From Mycobacterium sp. E740 (lineage in GTDB: Bacteria > Actinomycetota > Actinomycetes > Mycobacteriales > Mycobacteriaceae), in contig NZ_LZKP01000153.1 in assembly GCF_001672895.1 (NCBI RefSeq), positions 1-64,000 of the forward strand: 64,000 bases of DNA, in the 5' to 3' direction. Shown here in pieces: positions 35,086 through 43,701 of the stretch. A program made the translations under genes and the position numbers. The notes beneath the pieces are model-generated. The model had not been told where the DNA came from, ran no database searches, and saw only the letters and a list, made by a program, of their open reading frames with translations. How positions within the stretch are numbered: position 1 is the first letter of the stretch; every line of letters starts with the position of its first letter.

Positions 35086-38000
35086 TCTGCTCACTGGTGT
35101 TCACGGACACCGTCGACGCCGCGATGGCCGCCACCGAGATCAGCGCCAGCAGCTGCACGCCCCACGAGTGGCCGACATAGCCGTCGACCGACCGCCACGG
35201 GTGCTGGCTCAGCACCGCACCGGCCAGAATCAACCCGCCCGCTGCGGCGCCGACAGTGATTGCCTCGCAGAGGCTTTCGCGATTTCGAAGGAGACGGCGT
35301 AGCGCCAGCGCGGCCGCCACGACCACGACACCAGTGACCCCGGAGATCGCCGCACCCACCGCGAGTGTGCCAATCGCCACTGCGACGGGATGGGGCCGCC
35401 ACACGGGGGCCGGGTCGACGTCCGGCCGGCGCCTGCGCAGGGGAACGAAGGCCAGCAGAGCGAGCACCGGCAGCAGCGCCAGCCCGCCGATCAGCCCGGC
35501 GCGGTAGATCCCGTTCGACGGGAAAGCCAACGTGATCGGTCCAGCTGTTCCCGGGGGCAGCACCCAGCCCTGCTGCCAGCCGTTCACCGTGATCGGGGTC
35601 AGTTGTGACCCGTCCGCGCCGTGCGCAACCCAACCCGGGTTGACGCTTTCGGGCACGACGAGCACCCGCGAGGTCGACGACGGTGCGACGCTGAGCTCGC
35701 GTCGGTCGGAGGACCAGGTGTGGATCTGAGCGGGTTTCGTTGGCGCCGAGCGGATTTCACTTGACTCGGGACCGAACAGCTGGGCGCCGTCGACGACGAA
35801 AGTGTTTCCCGGGCTGATCACCAGCTCCTGCTGTCCCGCCGGCAGCAGGATCGGTGCGCTGCGGCACGGATGCGCCGCGATCGGAGCATCGTCGAGCAGA
35901 GCGCCGACAGTGGTGGAAAGCGACGTCTGGACGAACTCGCCGGCTATGCCGATGACCGGCCCACGCCCGCAGGGCAATTCGATACTGCGGTCCCGATTAC
36001 GCACCGCATCCGCGGCGGCGATCGGAGCACCGCTGCCGTCGAGCGCTGTCACTTCAGCCAGCCCCGGCGGCTTGAGCTGGTCGAAGCCGAGCGCTGTGCG
36101 ATCGATGACGTCGTCCCACTCGAGAATCGACACCTTGACGGTGTCGGTGACGTTCGGCTCCAGTTGCACGTTCTGTGCGCCGATGTCCCCGGCCAACCGT
36201 CGGACCTGCGGCCCGTCGCCGAGGTCGACGGCGATCAGCGTCGGATGTGCCGGTAGCTCAGACGAACTCGGCGTCACCCGCAGGCCGGCGACTTCGCTTC
36301 GCCGGGGAAGTTTCAGAGTCAACGTCGGTGGCGTCTTGTGCTGCACCACGCGTTGAGGCGCTGTCCACGCGGTGCCGGGGTCGCCGTCGGCGGCCGCATA
36401 AGCCGAGCCGAGCACGTCGATCGGATCCGCGTCGCCCAGCGCGTGGGCGGCTCCGGGTGCGGCGACCAGCTCGGCCAGTTTGGGTCCCTGCCGGGCCCGC
36501 ACCCACACCGTCGGCGTCACCGCGATCGGCGTCGGCACCGTTAGGGTCCGGCTGAAGTTCACCGGCTCCTCCGGCGACAGCGCCATCGCGGCCGCGCACC
36601 GTATTCCCGTCGGGCTGTGCGCGCAGCCCGACCGGCCCAACAAATCGGAGCCCAGATCCCATTGCGCCACGGTCGAATTCGGTGGCGGCCCGGGCACCGC
36701 GACGGTGTGGCGCAGGCTGACCGGATGCGCGAAGCCGTTCGCGTCGTACTGGGTGACGGCGACGTCGGTGAGCCCGAACTGCACGCCCGGCGAGCCATCG
36801 TCGGTGGCGACCGCGGTGATCCGCACCCACGGCGACTCGCCGTACGGCAGGGCGGTCGTCAACGGCTTGCCCGCTTCGTCGAAACGCAGCGTGCTGGTCC
36901 CGTTGACCGTTGAGATCTCGATACGGCGGATCTGGGCGCCGACCGCGGTGGCACTGGGCGTGACGGTGATCGTCGCGTTCGTGACCGGATGGTCGAAATC
37001 GACCTGCAGCCACTGCCCGATCGCCGACTGCAACGAGTTCGAGACCCAGCTCGTCGAAGCGTCGGCGTCGATCGCGGCGGCGGGTCCGGCGCCGGGCGCG
37101 ACGTTGGGCAGCGCGGTGGAATCGGCCGCCGAACTCGACACCGACACCCGGCCGCCGTTCCACTGCCCATAGACGAGATCGGCTCCGGGCGAGGGATAGT
37201 CGATGACCCGGTTCTGGGTGTGCCGGGCGTCATCGGGGGTGCGGACGGCCGACGAGTGGTCGTCGACGCGGCCGTAGTCGGTCTCCCGGGCGAGCGGGGT
37301 GTCGGTCACGGTGATCCCCGTTCCTGGGGGGGTGGGCACACCCGCGCGTTCGGCGTCGGCCGTCAACAGCATGGGGCCCAGCGGGGGCTCACCGAGCAGC
37401 CGGCGGCGCTCGTCGAGCCGCAGCAACGCCTCCGGGGCGCCGTCGACGCGCGCCATCCGGTCGGTGTCGACTAGGTAGGGCGTAACCGGCGTTTCGGCGC
37501 GCACGCGGTAGATCTCGACGGCTGGATACCGCGGGCGCAGGCCGCTGTCGGTGACGAATCCGGCCAGGGTGCCCGCGCCCACCGGTTCGCCGAACTGGGC
37601 GACCTTCTCCAGGCCGGGCGACCCCTCGACGGCCTGGTGCACCAGCAGCGGCCGCGCCGACCGCGACGACTCCGGGTCCAGGTCGTTGCGCACCACCACA
37701 TACGAAATACCCTGGCGGGCAAGGGTATCAGCCAGTCCCGCGGAGGGCCGGCCCGCGGCGAACAGTCGCTGTACGGAGTCCAGCGCGCGGATGGTCTGCG
37801 GCGGGGTCAGGGGGATCGAGTCGCGCACGCCCCATGGGCTGTGGCCGAGCACCTGCAGCGGTTCGTCGTGACTGTTGCCCCACACCTGGGTGGCGAATGG
37901 CGCGCCCGGCGCGACGAGGACGCGACCGTCGGTGTTGTGTGCGTCGAGCCAGTCCGCGGCCTCGTGCCAGTACTGCGGGATGGCGTCGAAAGTGCCTGGC

Positions 38001-39304
38001 GGAGTGAGCCTTCCGGTCCACGCGAGCGACGTTCCGGCGGCCAGCGCGACCAGTATCACGATCCCGACGGCGACCCTTCTGTCGCGTTCGGGGTGCATCA
38101 GCGCGGTCGTCCACTGCTGGCGCGGCGCGTTGCCCGGCAGCGGAATGCGCCCGAGCACGTGAGCCAACCCGAGCGTGAGCGGCAGCCGAAGCAGCGGCTC
38201 GAGCTTGTGCAGATTGCGCAGCGGCGTTCCGGACGCGTCGAGGAACGCCTGAACCTGCAGGGCGATCGGGGATCCCAGCCCGCCGGAGTAACCGACGGCC
38301 AGCAGCGTGACACCGACCAACAGGATCGTGATCAGTCGGCCGCGGGCCGGCATCGTTCGCATGGCGAGCCCGGCCAGGCCGGCGGCGGCGACCAGGGTGG
38401 TGGCCAGCACCGCGACCGAGCCGGTGACCAGCGACGCGCCGGCCGTCGCGTTCGGGGCGACGAACGGCGTCCAGGCTTCCGTGCCCCGCAACATCTCGGT
38501 CAGCGACATCCACCGGGTGGTGACGCCGGACGACTCGATGAAGTCGAGGAACGGCGGGCTGATCCGGCCGAGCATCACCAGCGCGACGACCCACCACAGC
38601 ACCGCCAGCGCGATGCCCACCGCCCACCACCCGGTGAATCGCCACCACAGCCTGGTGGGACGGTGGCACGCCAGCCAGAGCAGCGCGCACAGGCAACCGG
38701 TCAGCGTGGCCACCGCGTTGACCGCACCCATCAGCGCGATCGCCAGCGCCGACCGGGCAGCCAGCAGCCGGACCCGTGCATCACCCTGCATCGCCAGGAT
38801 CACCGGCAGCAACACCCACGGCGCCAGCATCATCGGCAGCGTCTCCGACGAGATCGCGCCGAGCGTGGTCAATACCCGCGGCGACAGGGCGTATGCGACA
38901 GCGGCGATGACCCGTGACGTCGGGCTGCCGATGCCCCTGCCGTCGTTCAAGACCTCGGCCACCCGGATGACCCCCCAGAACCCGACCACCAGCAGCAGCG
39001 CCCACCACAGCCGCTGGGTCACCCAGCCGGGCAACCCGATGACGTCACCGAGCAGGAAGAAGGCGCCGTGCGGGAACAGGTAGCCGTAGGCCTGGTTCTG
39101 CGCCTGGCCGAACGGCAGCTCGCTGTTCCAGAGGTTGAACGCACGGGCGAGGAACCGCAGCGGATTGGCGGTCAGGTCGAGCTTGGTATCGGGTGAGATC
39201 TGTCCGGGTGACTGGGCGAAAGTCAGGAGCAGCGCCGCGGCAGCGGCCACCCACAGCCAACGGCGGGAGAGCGGGGCGATCTCAGCTTCGGTTGCCGTAC
39301 TCAA
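35078..39304 (-). CDS. aftD: Arabinofuranosyltransferase AftD
   Basis: 1408 residues (Rv0236c has 1400). The N-terminal GT-C module with about a dozen helices (residues 15-430) carries the acidic first outer loop QISPDTKLDLTANPLRF. A long outer region with carbohydrate-binding-like folds follows (NVAPGAGPAAAIDADASTSW is an F5/8-type segment). A few C-terminal helices end the protein. AftD adds alpha-(1-3) arabinofuranose in arabinogalactan and lipoarabinomannan, from decaprenyl-phospho-arabinose on the outer face of the membrane. The TTG start at 39304 lies inside the small gene 39282-39455 in another frame, so translation is probably coupled. Confidence 0.92.
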   Translation of the reverse strand: MSTATEAEIAPLSRRWLWVAAAAALLLTFAQSPGQISPDTKLDLTANPLRFLARAFNLWNSELPFGQAQNQAYGYLFPHGAFFLLGDVIGLPGWVTQRLWWALLLVVGFWGVIRVAEVLNDGRGIGSPTSRVIAAVAYALSPRVLTTLGAISSETLPMMLAPWVLLPVILAMQGDARVRLLAARSALAIALMGAVNAVATLTGCLCALLWLACHRPTRLWWRFTGWWAVGIALAVLWWVVALVMLGRISPPFLDFIESSGVTTRWMSLTEMLRGTEAWTPFVAPNATAGASLVTGSVAVLATTLVAAAGLAGLAMRTMPARGRLITILLVGVTLLAVGYSGGLGSPIALQVQAFLDASGTPLRNLHKLEPLLRLPLTLGLAHVLGRIPLPGNAPRQQWTTALMHPERDRRVAVGIVILVALAAGTSLAWTGRLTPPGTFDAIPQYWHEAADWLDAHNTDGRVLVAPGAPFATQVWGNSHDEPLQVLGHSPWGVRDSIPLTPPQTIRALDSVQRLFAAGRPSAGLADTLARQGISYVVVRNDLDPESSRSARPLLVHQAVEGSPGLEKVAQFGEPVGAGTLAGFVTDSGLRPRYPAVEIYRVRAETPVTPYLVDTDRMARVDGAPEALLRLDERRRLLGEPPLGPMLLTADAERAGVPTPPGTGITVTDTPLARETDYGRVDDHSSAVRTPDDARHTQNRVIDYPSPGADLVYGQWNGGRVSVSSSAADSTALPNVAPGAGPAAAIDADASTSWVSNSLQSAIGQWLQVDFDHPVTNATITVTPSATAVGAQIRRIEISTVNGTSTLRFDEAGKPLTTALPYGESPWVRITAVATDDGSPGVQFGLTDVAVTQYDANGFAHPVSLRHTVAVPGPPPNSTVAQWDLGSDLLGRSGCAHSPTGIRCAAAMALSPEEPVNFSRTLTVPTPIAVTPTVWVRARQGPKLAELVAAPGAAHALGDADPIDVLGSAYAAADGDPGTAWTAPQRVVQHKTPPTLTLKLPRRSEVAGLRVTPSSSELPAHPTLIAVDLGDGPQVRRLAGDIGAQNVQLEPNVTDTVKVSILEWDDVIDRTALGFDQLKPPGLAEVTALDGSGAPIAAADAVRNRDRSIELPCGRGPVIGIAGEFVQTSLSTTVGALLDDAPIAAHPCRSAPILLPAGQQELVISPGNTFVVDGAQLFGPESSEIRSAPTKPAQIHTWSSDRRELSVAPSSTSRVLVVPESVNPGWVAHGADGSQLTPITVNGWQQGWVLPPGTAGPITLAFPSNGIYRAGLIGGLALLPVLALLAFVPLRRRRPDVDPAPVWRPHPVAVAIGTLAVGAAISGVTGVVVVAAALALRRLLRNRESLCEAITVGAAAGGLILAGAVLSQHPWRSVDGYVGHSWGVQLLALISVAAIAASTVSVNTSEQIS

Positions 39305-39455
39305 CCCTGTTGAGCACCGAGGACGCTGGATCGCCCGCTTGCAGAGGAGGCTTGTTGTCCTGCTGCACCATCAGCGTCACACCGAATACGGCAGCCGCGC
39401 CCAGCAGCAGGCCCACCACGATGCTGGCGGCCGCGGGCACGAGGAACCGATCCAT
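39282..39455 (-). CDS. DUF2613 small membrane protein (Rv0236A type)
   Basis: 57 residues from ATG 39455, exactly the length of M. tuberculosis Rv0236A as I recall. It has a single hydrophobic segment that could be a signal or anchor (VPAAASIVVGLLLGAAAVFG) and a short polar tail (SSVLNRVEYGNRS). Its 3' end overlaps the aftD start by 23 bases, and the pairing with aftD is conserved. Function unknown; co-expression with aftD suggests an accessory role at the membrane. Confidence 0.82.
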   Translation of the reverse strand: MDRFLVPAAASIVVGLLLGAAAVFGVTLMVQQDNKPPLQAGDPASSVLNRVEYGNRS

Positions 39456-39565
39456 GCGGCAAAACTAGCATGTGGCCCGACTCGGGCAGGTGAGCCGATG
39501 TTCTGGTCGCCAACAGCCGCGTCGGGATGGAATGAGGCGTCCGGTCTCAGTTACTGTCGGGGCCC

Positions 39566-40756
39566 ATGGCTTCGACATCGAGGACTCGGGCGCTTTGTGC
39601 GCTGGCGGCGCTGCCCGCACTTGTGCTGGCCTGCTCGCCGGCACCTGACACATCTTCCGCCCCCACCGCGATCTCCGAGGCTCCGGTGACCAAGGCGGCC
39701 ACCGTCGTACCGCAAGCTCCGGCGCCCTCGGTTCCGGCCGCCCCGGCGTGCGGCGCTCCGCAGGCGATGCTGGCCGCGATGTCGACCCGCGACAAGCTCG
39801 CTCAACTGCTGATGGTCGGCGTCACCGGCGCAGCCGACGGGCGCGCGGTCGTCGAGAGCCAGCATGTCGGCGGCATCATGATCGGCAGCTGGACGGACCT
39901 GTCGATCATGGGTGATCAGCTGCGCGACATCGCGGGCGCGGCGAGCCCGCTGCCGCTGGCGGTCAGCGTCGACGAGGAGGGCGGCCGGGTCTCCCGGCTC
40001 GCGTCGATCATCGGCCCCCAGCCGTCGCCGCGGGTGCTCGCGCAGACCAACACACCCGAGCAGGTGCGCGACATCGCGTTCCGGCGCGGCCAGCAGATGC
40101 GGGCATTGGGTGTCACCATCGACTTCGCTCCGGTCGTCGACGTCACCGCTGCGCACGACGGCGTCATCGGAGACCGGTCCTTCGGTCCGGATCCGAACGT
40201 CGTCACCGACTATGCGGGCGCGTACGCGCGCGGTTTGCGCGACGCCGGGGTGCTCCCCGTGCTCAAGCACTTCCCGGGCCACGGCTCGGGGTCGGGCGAC
40301 ACGCACACCGGCAGCGCGACCACCCCTGCGATCGCCGAGCTGCAGAAGACCGATCTGGTGCCGTACCGGACACTGACCACCCAAGCGCCCGTCGGCGTGA
40401 TGGTGGGCCACATCGAGGTGCCCGGCCTGACCGGTAGCGACCCCGCCAGTCTCAGCCCGGCGGCCTACGGGCTGCTGCGGTCCGGCAACTACGGCGGCCC
40501 GCCGTTCAACGGCCCGGTCTTCACCGACGACCTGTCGTCCATGGCGGCCATCTCCGACCGGTTCGGCGTCGCCGAGGCTGCGTTGCGCGCGCTGCAGGCC
40601 GGCGCCGATGTTGCCTTGTGGGTGACGACCGGGGAGGTGCCCGCGGTGCTCGACCGGCTGGAGAAGGCGGTGTCGGCCGGTGAGCTGTCGATGTCCAACG
40701 TCGACGCCTCGGTGCTGAGGCTGTCGGGGATGAAGGGTCCGAACCCGCGCTGCTGA
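39566..40756 (+). CDS. lpqI: LpqI, NagZ-type beta-N-acetylglucosaminidase lipoprotein
   Basis: 396 residues. The signal peptide LCALAALPALVLACS ends in a lipobox with Cys at residue 23. A glycoside hydrolase family 3 domain follows: VSVDEEGGRVSRL near residue 135, the catalytic His loop KHFPGHGSGSGDTHTGS near residue 235, and the nucleophile Asp in PVFTDDLSSMAAI near residue 320. LpqI (Rv0237) releases GlcNAc during peptidoglycan turnover. It starts at ATG 39566. The TetR gene follows 35 bases later. Confidence 0.9.
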   Translation: MASTSRTRALCALAALPALVLACSPAPDTSSAPTAISEAPVTKAATVVPQAPAPSVPAAPACGAPQAMLAAMSTRDKLAQLLMVGVTGAADGRAVVESQHVGGIMIGSWTDLSIMGDQLRDIAGAASPLPLAVSVDEEGGRVSRLASIIGPQPSPRVLAQTNTPEQVRDIAFRRGQQMRALGVTIDFAPVVDVTAAHDGVIGDRSFGPDPNVVTDYAGAYARGLRDAGVLPVLKHFPGHGSGSGDTHTGSATTPAIAELQKTDLVPYRTLTTQAPVGVMVGHIEVPGLTGSDPASLSPAAYGLLRSGNYGGPPFNGPVFTDDLSSMAAISDRFGVAEAALRALQAGADVALWVTTGEVPAVLDRLEKAVSAGELSMSNVDASVLRLSGMKGPNPRC

Positions 40757-40791
40757 CGTCCGCTCAGCGAAGCATTGCTTACCCTGGAGTG

Positions 40792-41421
40792 ATGGCCGGA
40801 GGGACGAAGCGGTTGCCGCGCGCCGTGCGCGAGCAGCAGATGCTCGACGCCGCGGTGCAGATCTTCTCGGTCAACGGCTATCACGAGACGTCGATGGATG
40901 CGATTGCCGCGCAGGCGCAGATCTCCAAGCCGATGCTGTACCTGTACTACGGCTCCAAAGAGGAGTTGTTCGCGGCGTGCCTGGACCGGGAGCTGGCCCG
41001 GTTCGTCGACGACGTGCGCAGCCGGATCGACTTCAAGCAGAGCCCGAAAGACCTTCTGCGGACGGCGGTTCTGGCGTTCCTCAACTACATCGACGCCAAC
41101 CGGGCGTCATGGATGGTGCTCTACAGCCAGGCCACCAGTTCGCAGGCGTTCGCCCACACCGTGCGCGAGGGCCGCGAGCGCATCATCGAACTCGTCAGCA
41201 GGCTGCTGCGATCGGGCACCCGAAACCCCGAGCCCGACACCGACTTCGACATGATGGCCGTTGCCCTGGTCGGCGCGGGCGAGGCGGTGGCGAGCCGGGT
41301 CAGCACAGGAGACGCCGACGTGGACGAGGCGGCCGAGCTGATGATCAACCTGTTCTGGCGAGGCCTGAAGGGCGCCCCGTCCGACTCCCACGTCGAAACT
41401 GCTGCCAGATCGCAGAATTGA
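40792..41421 (+). CDS. TetR-family regulator (Rv0238 type)
   Basis: 209 residues. The helix-turn-helix is ETSMDAIAAQAQISKPMLYL followed by YYGSKEELF; the ligand domain includes LLRTAVLAFLNYIDANRASW. ATG 40792 is used; GTG 40789 is one codon earlier. TTACCCTGGAGTGA (40779-40792) at the start resembles, with several mismatches, the palindrome before fadA2 and fadE5. This regulator could therefore control them and itself, which is only a hypothesis. It is convergent with htdX. The vapBC24 pair that follows Rv0238 in M. tuberculosis is absent here. Confidence 0.87.
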   Translation: MAGGTKRLPRAVREQQMLDAAVQIFSVNGYHETSMDAIAAQAQISKPMLYLYYGSKEELFAACLDRELARFVDDVRSRIDFKQSPKDLLRTAVLAFLNYIDANRASWMVLYSQATSSQAFAHTVREGRERIIELVSRLLRSGTRNPEPDTDFDMMAVALVGAGEAVASRVSTGDADVDEAAELMINLFWRGLKGAPSDSHVETAARSQN

Positions 41422-41437
41422 GCCGAATTGCGATCTG
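41406..41437. terminator. Bidirectional hairpin between tetR and htdX
   Basis: CAGATCGCA (41406-41414) and TGCGATCTG (41429-41437) are perfect 9-bp arms, extended by AATT pairing with one bulged base. The left arm overlaps the tetR stop region, and htdX ends 22 bases to the right. There is no long T-run, as is usual in mycobacteria. Confidence 0.6.
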
Positions 41438-41458
41438 TGCGCAGTTTCGGCGCAAGCG

Positions 41459-42301
41459 CTACAGCGAACGCACCGAGCCGAACAGGTGCGGGTCGCCCTT
41501 CTTCAGATGCCGCAGTGTCAGATCCCATCCGTCGGTGACGCGGTCGACGTAGAGGGCGGCGCTGGCGGGCAGCACCACCGGCTTGGCAAACTTCACCGAG
41601 TACTTCACCGCGCCCGGTAGCTGGCCCTCGATGTTCGCCAGAACCGCCGCCGCACTGAACATTCCGTGCGCGATCACCGTCGGGAAGCCGAACAGCTTGG
41701 CCGCGATCGAATTGGTGTGGATCGGGTTGTGGTCTCCGCCCACGGCCGCGTACTGCCGGATCTGGCCGGGCGTGATGCGCAGCACCGCGTTCGGCGGGCC
41801 CAGCTTCGGCTGCTTCTGCGGCGGCGGCTTCGGCTCGTCGGACAGGCTGGTGCGCTGCTGGTGAAGAAACGTCGTCACCTGGTGCCACGCCTGCTCGTTG
41901 CCGACTTTGACGTCGGTGAGGATGTCGACCAGCAGACCGCGCCGGTGCTCGCGCAGGTTCTCCGCGTGCACCTTCACCGACACGGTGTCGGTGACGGCGA
42001 TCGGCCGGTACTGCGTGATGTGGTTCTCGATGTGCACCGAACCCATTGCCGCGAACGGAAAGTCGAAGCCCGTCACCAACGACATCAGCGTCGGGAATGT
42101 CAGCGCGAACGGGTACGTCAGCGGGACGGTGTCGCCGAACTGCAGACCCGTGACCGCCGCGTAGGCCGCCACGTTCGCCGGGTCGATGCTCAACTCGTCG
42201 ACGGTCAGCGTGCGGTCGGGAAGCGACTCTGAACGCGGCACGAAGGGCAACGCGCCCGCGGCGGCGCGCACCATGTTCATCAGTCCCGAGGGTTGACTCA
42301 C
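41459..42301 (-). CDS. htdX: (R)-specific enoyl/hydroxyacyl dehydratase HtdX
   Basis: 280 residues, the same length as Rv0241c (HtdX). The C-terminal hot-dog holds the hydratase-2 motif QYAAVGGDHNPIHTNSIAA near residue 185, with catalytic Asp and His; the N-terminal hot-dog lacks it. The enzyme interconverts 3-hydroxyacyl and 2-enoyl thioesters and can act with FabG4. The start lies 1 base after the fabG4 stop, so they form one operon transcribed from the fabG4/fadA2 divergent promoter. Confidence 0.92.
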   Translation of the reverse strand: MSQPSGLMNMVRAAAGALPFVPRSESLPDRTLTVDELSIDPANVAAYAAVTGLQFGDTVPLTYPFALTFPTLMSLVTGFDFPFAAMGSVHIENHITQYRPIAVTDTVSVKVHAENLREHRRGLLVDILTDVKVGNEQAWHQVTTFLHQQRTSLSDEPKPPPQKQPKLGPPNAVLRITPGQIRQYAAVGGDHNPIHTNSIAAKLFGFPTVIAHGMFSAAAVLANIEGQLPGAVKYSVKFAKPVVLPASAALYVDRVTDGWDLTLRHLKKGDPHLFGSVRSL

Positions 42302-42302
42302 G

Positions 42303-43655
42303 TCACGCCCCCAGCCACGCCTGGCCGCACACCCGCACCGTGTTGCCCGAGACGGCGTTGGACGCGGGGCTCGCGAAGTAGGCGATGGTCTCGGCGACGT
42401 CGACCGGCTGGCCGCCCTGGTACAGCGAGTTCAGCCGCCGTCCCACCTCGCGCGTGGCCAACGGGATCGCCTCGGTCATCTTCGTCTCGATGAACCCGGG
42501 CGCCACCGCGTTGACCGTGATGCCCTTGTCGGCGTATGCCTCCGACAGGCTGTCGGTGAGCCCGATCATCCCGGCCTTGGTGGCCGCGTAGTTGGTCTGC
42601 CCGCGGTTGCCCGCGATGCCTGCCATCGACGACAGCCCGACGATCCGGCCGCCCTCGCCGAGTGTGCCGTTGTTCACCAGGCCCTCGGAAAGTGCAAGCG
42701 GCGCTACGAGGTTGACCGCGACCACGGAGTCCCAGCGCGCCTCGTCCATGTTCGCCAGCAGCTTGTCGCGGGTGATGCCGGCGTTGTTGACCAGGATGTC
42801 GGCGCGCCCGCCGTGGTTCTCCCGCAGGTGCTCGGTGAGCTTGTCGACGGCATCGTCGGCGGTCACGTCGAGCGCGAGCGCGGTGCCGCCGACCTTCGTC
42901 GCCGTCACGCCGAGCGCTTCCTTGGCGCCGTCGACGTCGATGCACACCACCTTGGCGCCGTCACGGGCGAACACCTCGGCGATCGTCGCGCCGATTCCGC
43001 GGGCGGCACCGGTCACGATCGCGACCTTGCCGTCCAACGGCCGGTCCCAGTCCGCGGGCGGCGCCGAATCGTCGTCGCCGACCCGGAACACCTGACCGTC
43101 GACGTAGGCCGACTTGCCCGACAGTAGGAACCGCATCGTCGACTCGAGGCCCGTCGCGGCGGGCTTGGCGTCAGGGGACAGGTACACCAGGTTCACCGTC
43201 GCACCGCGGCGCATCTCCTTGCCCAGCGACCGCGTGAAGCCCTCGAGCGCGCGTTGTGCGATCCGCTCGTGCTCGCCGTCCACCGCCTCGGGAGTGGTGC
43301 CGACGACCACGACGCGGCCCGACGGGCCGAGGTTGCGCAGCAGCGGGGTGAAGAACTTGTACAGGCCCTTGAGCCCGGCCGGGTCGGTGATCCCGGTGGC
43401 GTCGTACACCAGGCCGCCGAACGAATCGGCCCAGCGGCCACCGAGGTTGTTCGAGACGAGCTCGTAGTCCTCGGCCAGCGCCGCGCGCAACGGTTCGACG
43501 ACGCGGCCCTCCCCGCCGATGAGCAGTGTGCCCCCCAGTGGCGGTTCCCCGGGCCGGTAGCGGCGCAGCGTCTCGGGCTGCGGGATGCCGAGTTGTTTGG
43601 CGAGGAATGATCCGGGCGCCGAATGGACGATTTGCGAGTACAGATCCGAAGCCAT
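42303..43655 (-). CDS. fabG4: High-molecular-weight 3-oxoacyl-thioester reductase FabG4
   Basis: 450 residues (Rv0242c: 454). The N-terminal 200 residues form a degenerate flavodoxin/Rossmann-like domain. The C-terminal short-chain dehydrogenase has [19 protein letters not shown] near residue 215, the NNAGITRD block, and the Ser...Tyr-x3-Lys triad in [20 protein letters not shown] followed by KAG. FabG4 prefers NADH and acts on 3-oxoacyl-CoA/ACP. ATG 43655 is separated from fadA2 by 46 bases that contain a palindromic operator. Confidence 0.92.
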   Translation of the reverse strand: MASDLYSQIVHSAPGSFLAKQLGIPQPETLRRYRPGEPPLGGTLLIGGEGRVVEPLRAALAEDYELVSNNLGGRWADSFGGLVYDATGITDPAGLKGLYKFFTPLLRNLGPSGRVVVVGTTPEAVDGEHERIAQRALEGFTRSLGKEMRRGATVNLVYLSPDAKPAATGLESTMRFLLSGKSAYVDGQVFRVGDDDSAPPADWDRPLDGKVAIVTGAARGIGATIAEVFARDGAKVVCIDVDGAKEALGVTATKVGGTALALDVTADDAVDKLTEHLRENHGGRADILVNNAGITRDKLLANMDEARWDSVVAVNLVAPLALSEGLVNNGTLGEGGRIVGLSSMAGIAGNRGQTNYAATKAGMIGLTDSLSEAYADKGITVNAVAPGFIETKMTEAIPLATREVGRRLNSLYQGGQPVDVAETIAYFASPASNAVSGNTVRVCGQAWLGA

Positions 43656-43665
43656 GGGGACGAAC

Positions 43666-43679
43666 TTACTCCTGAGTAA
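43666..43679. promoter_or_regulatory. Palindromic operator (TTACTnnTGRGTAA), fabG4/fadA2 intergenic
   Basis: TTACTCCTGAGTAA, with arms extended to CTTACTC/GAGTAAG, lies in the middle of the 46-base divergent promoter. Two copies of the same consensus precede fadE5. It covers the likely -35 region of fadA2 and lies within 25 bases of both starts, a position suited to repression of both genes. Confidence 0.65.
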
Positions 43680-43689
43680 GAAGGGTGGG

Positions 43690-43695
43690 TACTAT
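43690..43695 (+). promoter_or_regulatory. -10 element of fadA2 (probably leaderless)
   Basis: TACTAT ends 6 bases before the fadA2 ATG at 43702. Transcription starts about 7 bases after a -10 box, so the mRNA probably begins at the A of the start codon. TTACTC 18 bases upstream could act as -35 and is part of the operator. Confidence 0.55.
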
Positions 43696-43701
43696 GGGGT
43701 C

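Noticed and set aside
33318..35180. A 620-codon plus-strand frame overlapping the MFS gene
   Set aside because: It is Arg/Ala/Gly-rich without membrane helices, while the other frame encodes a complete transporter.
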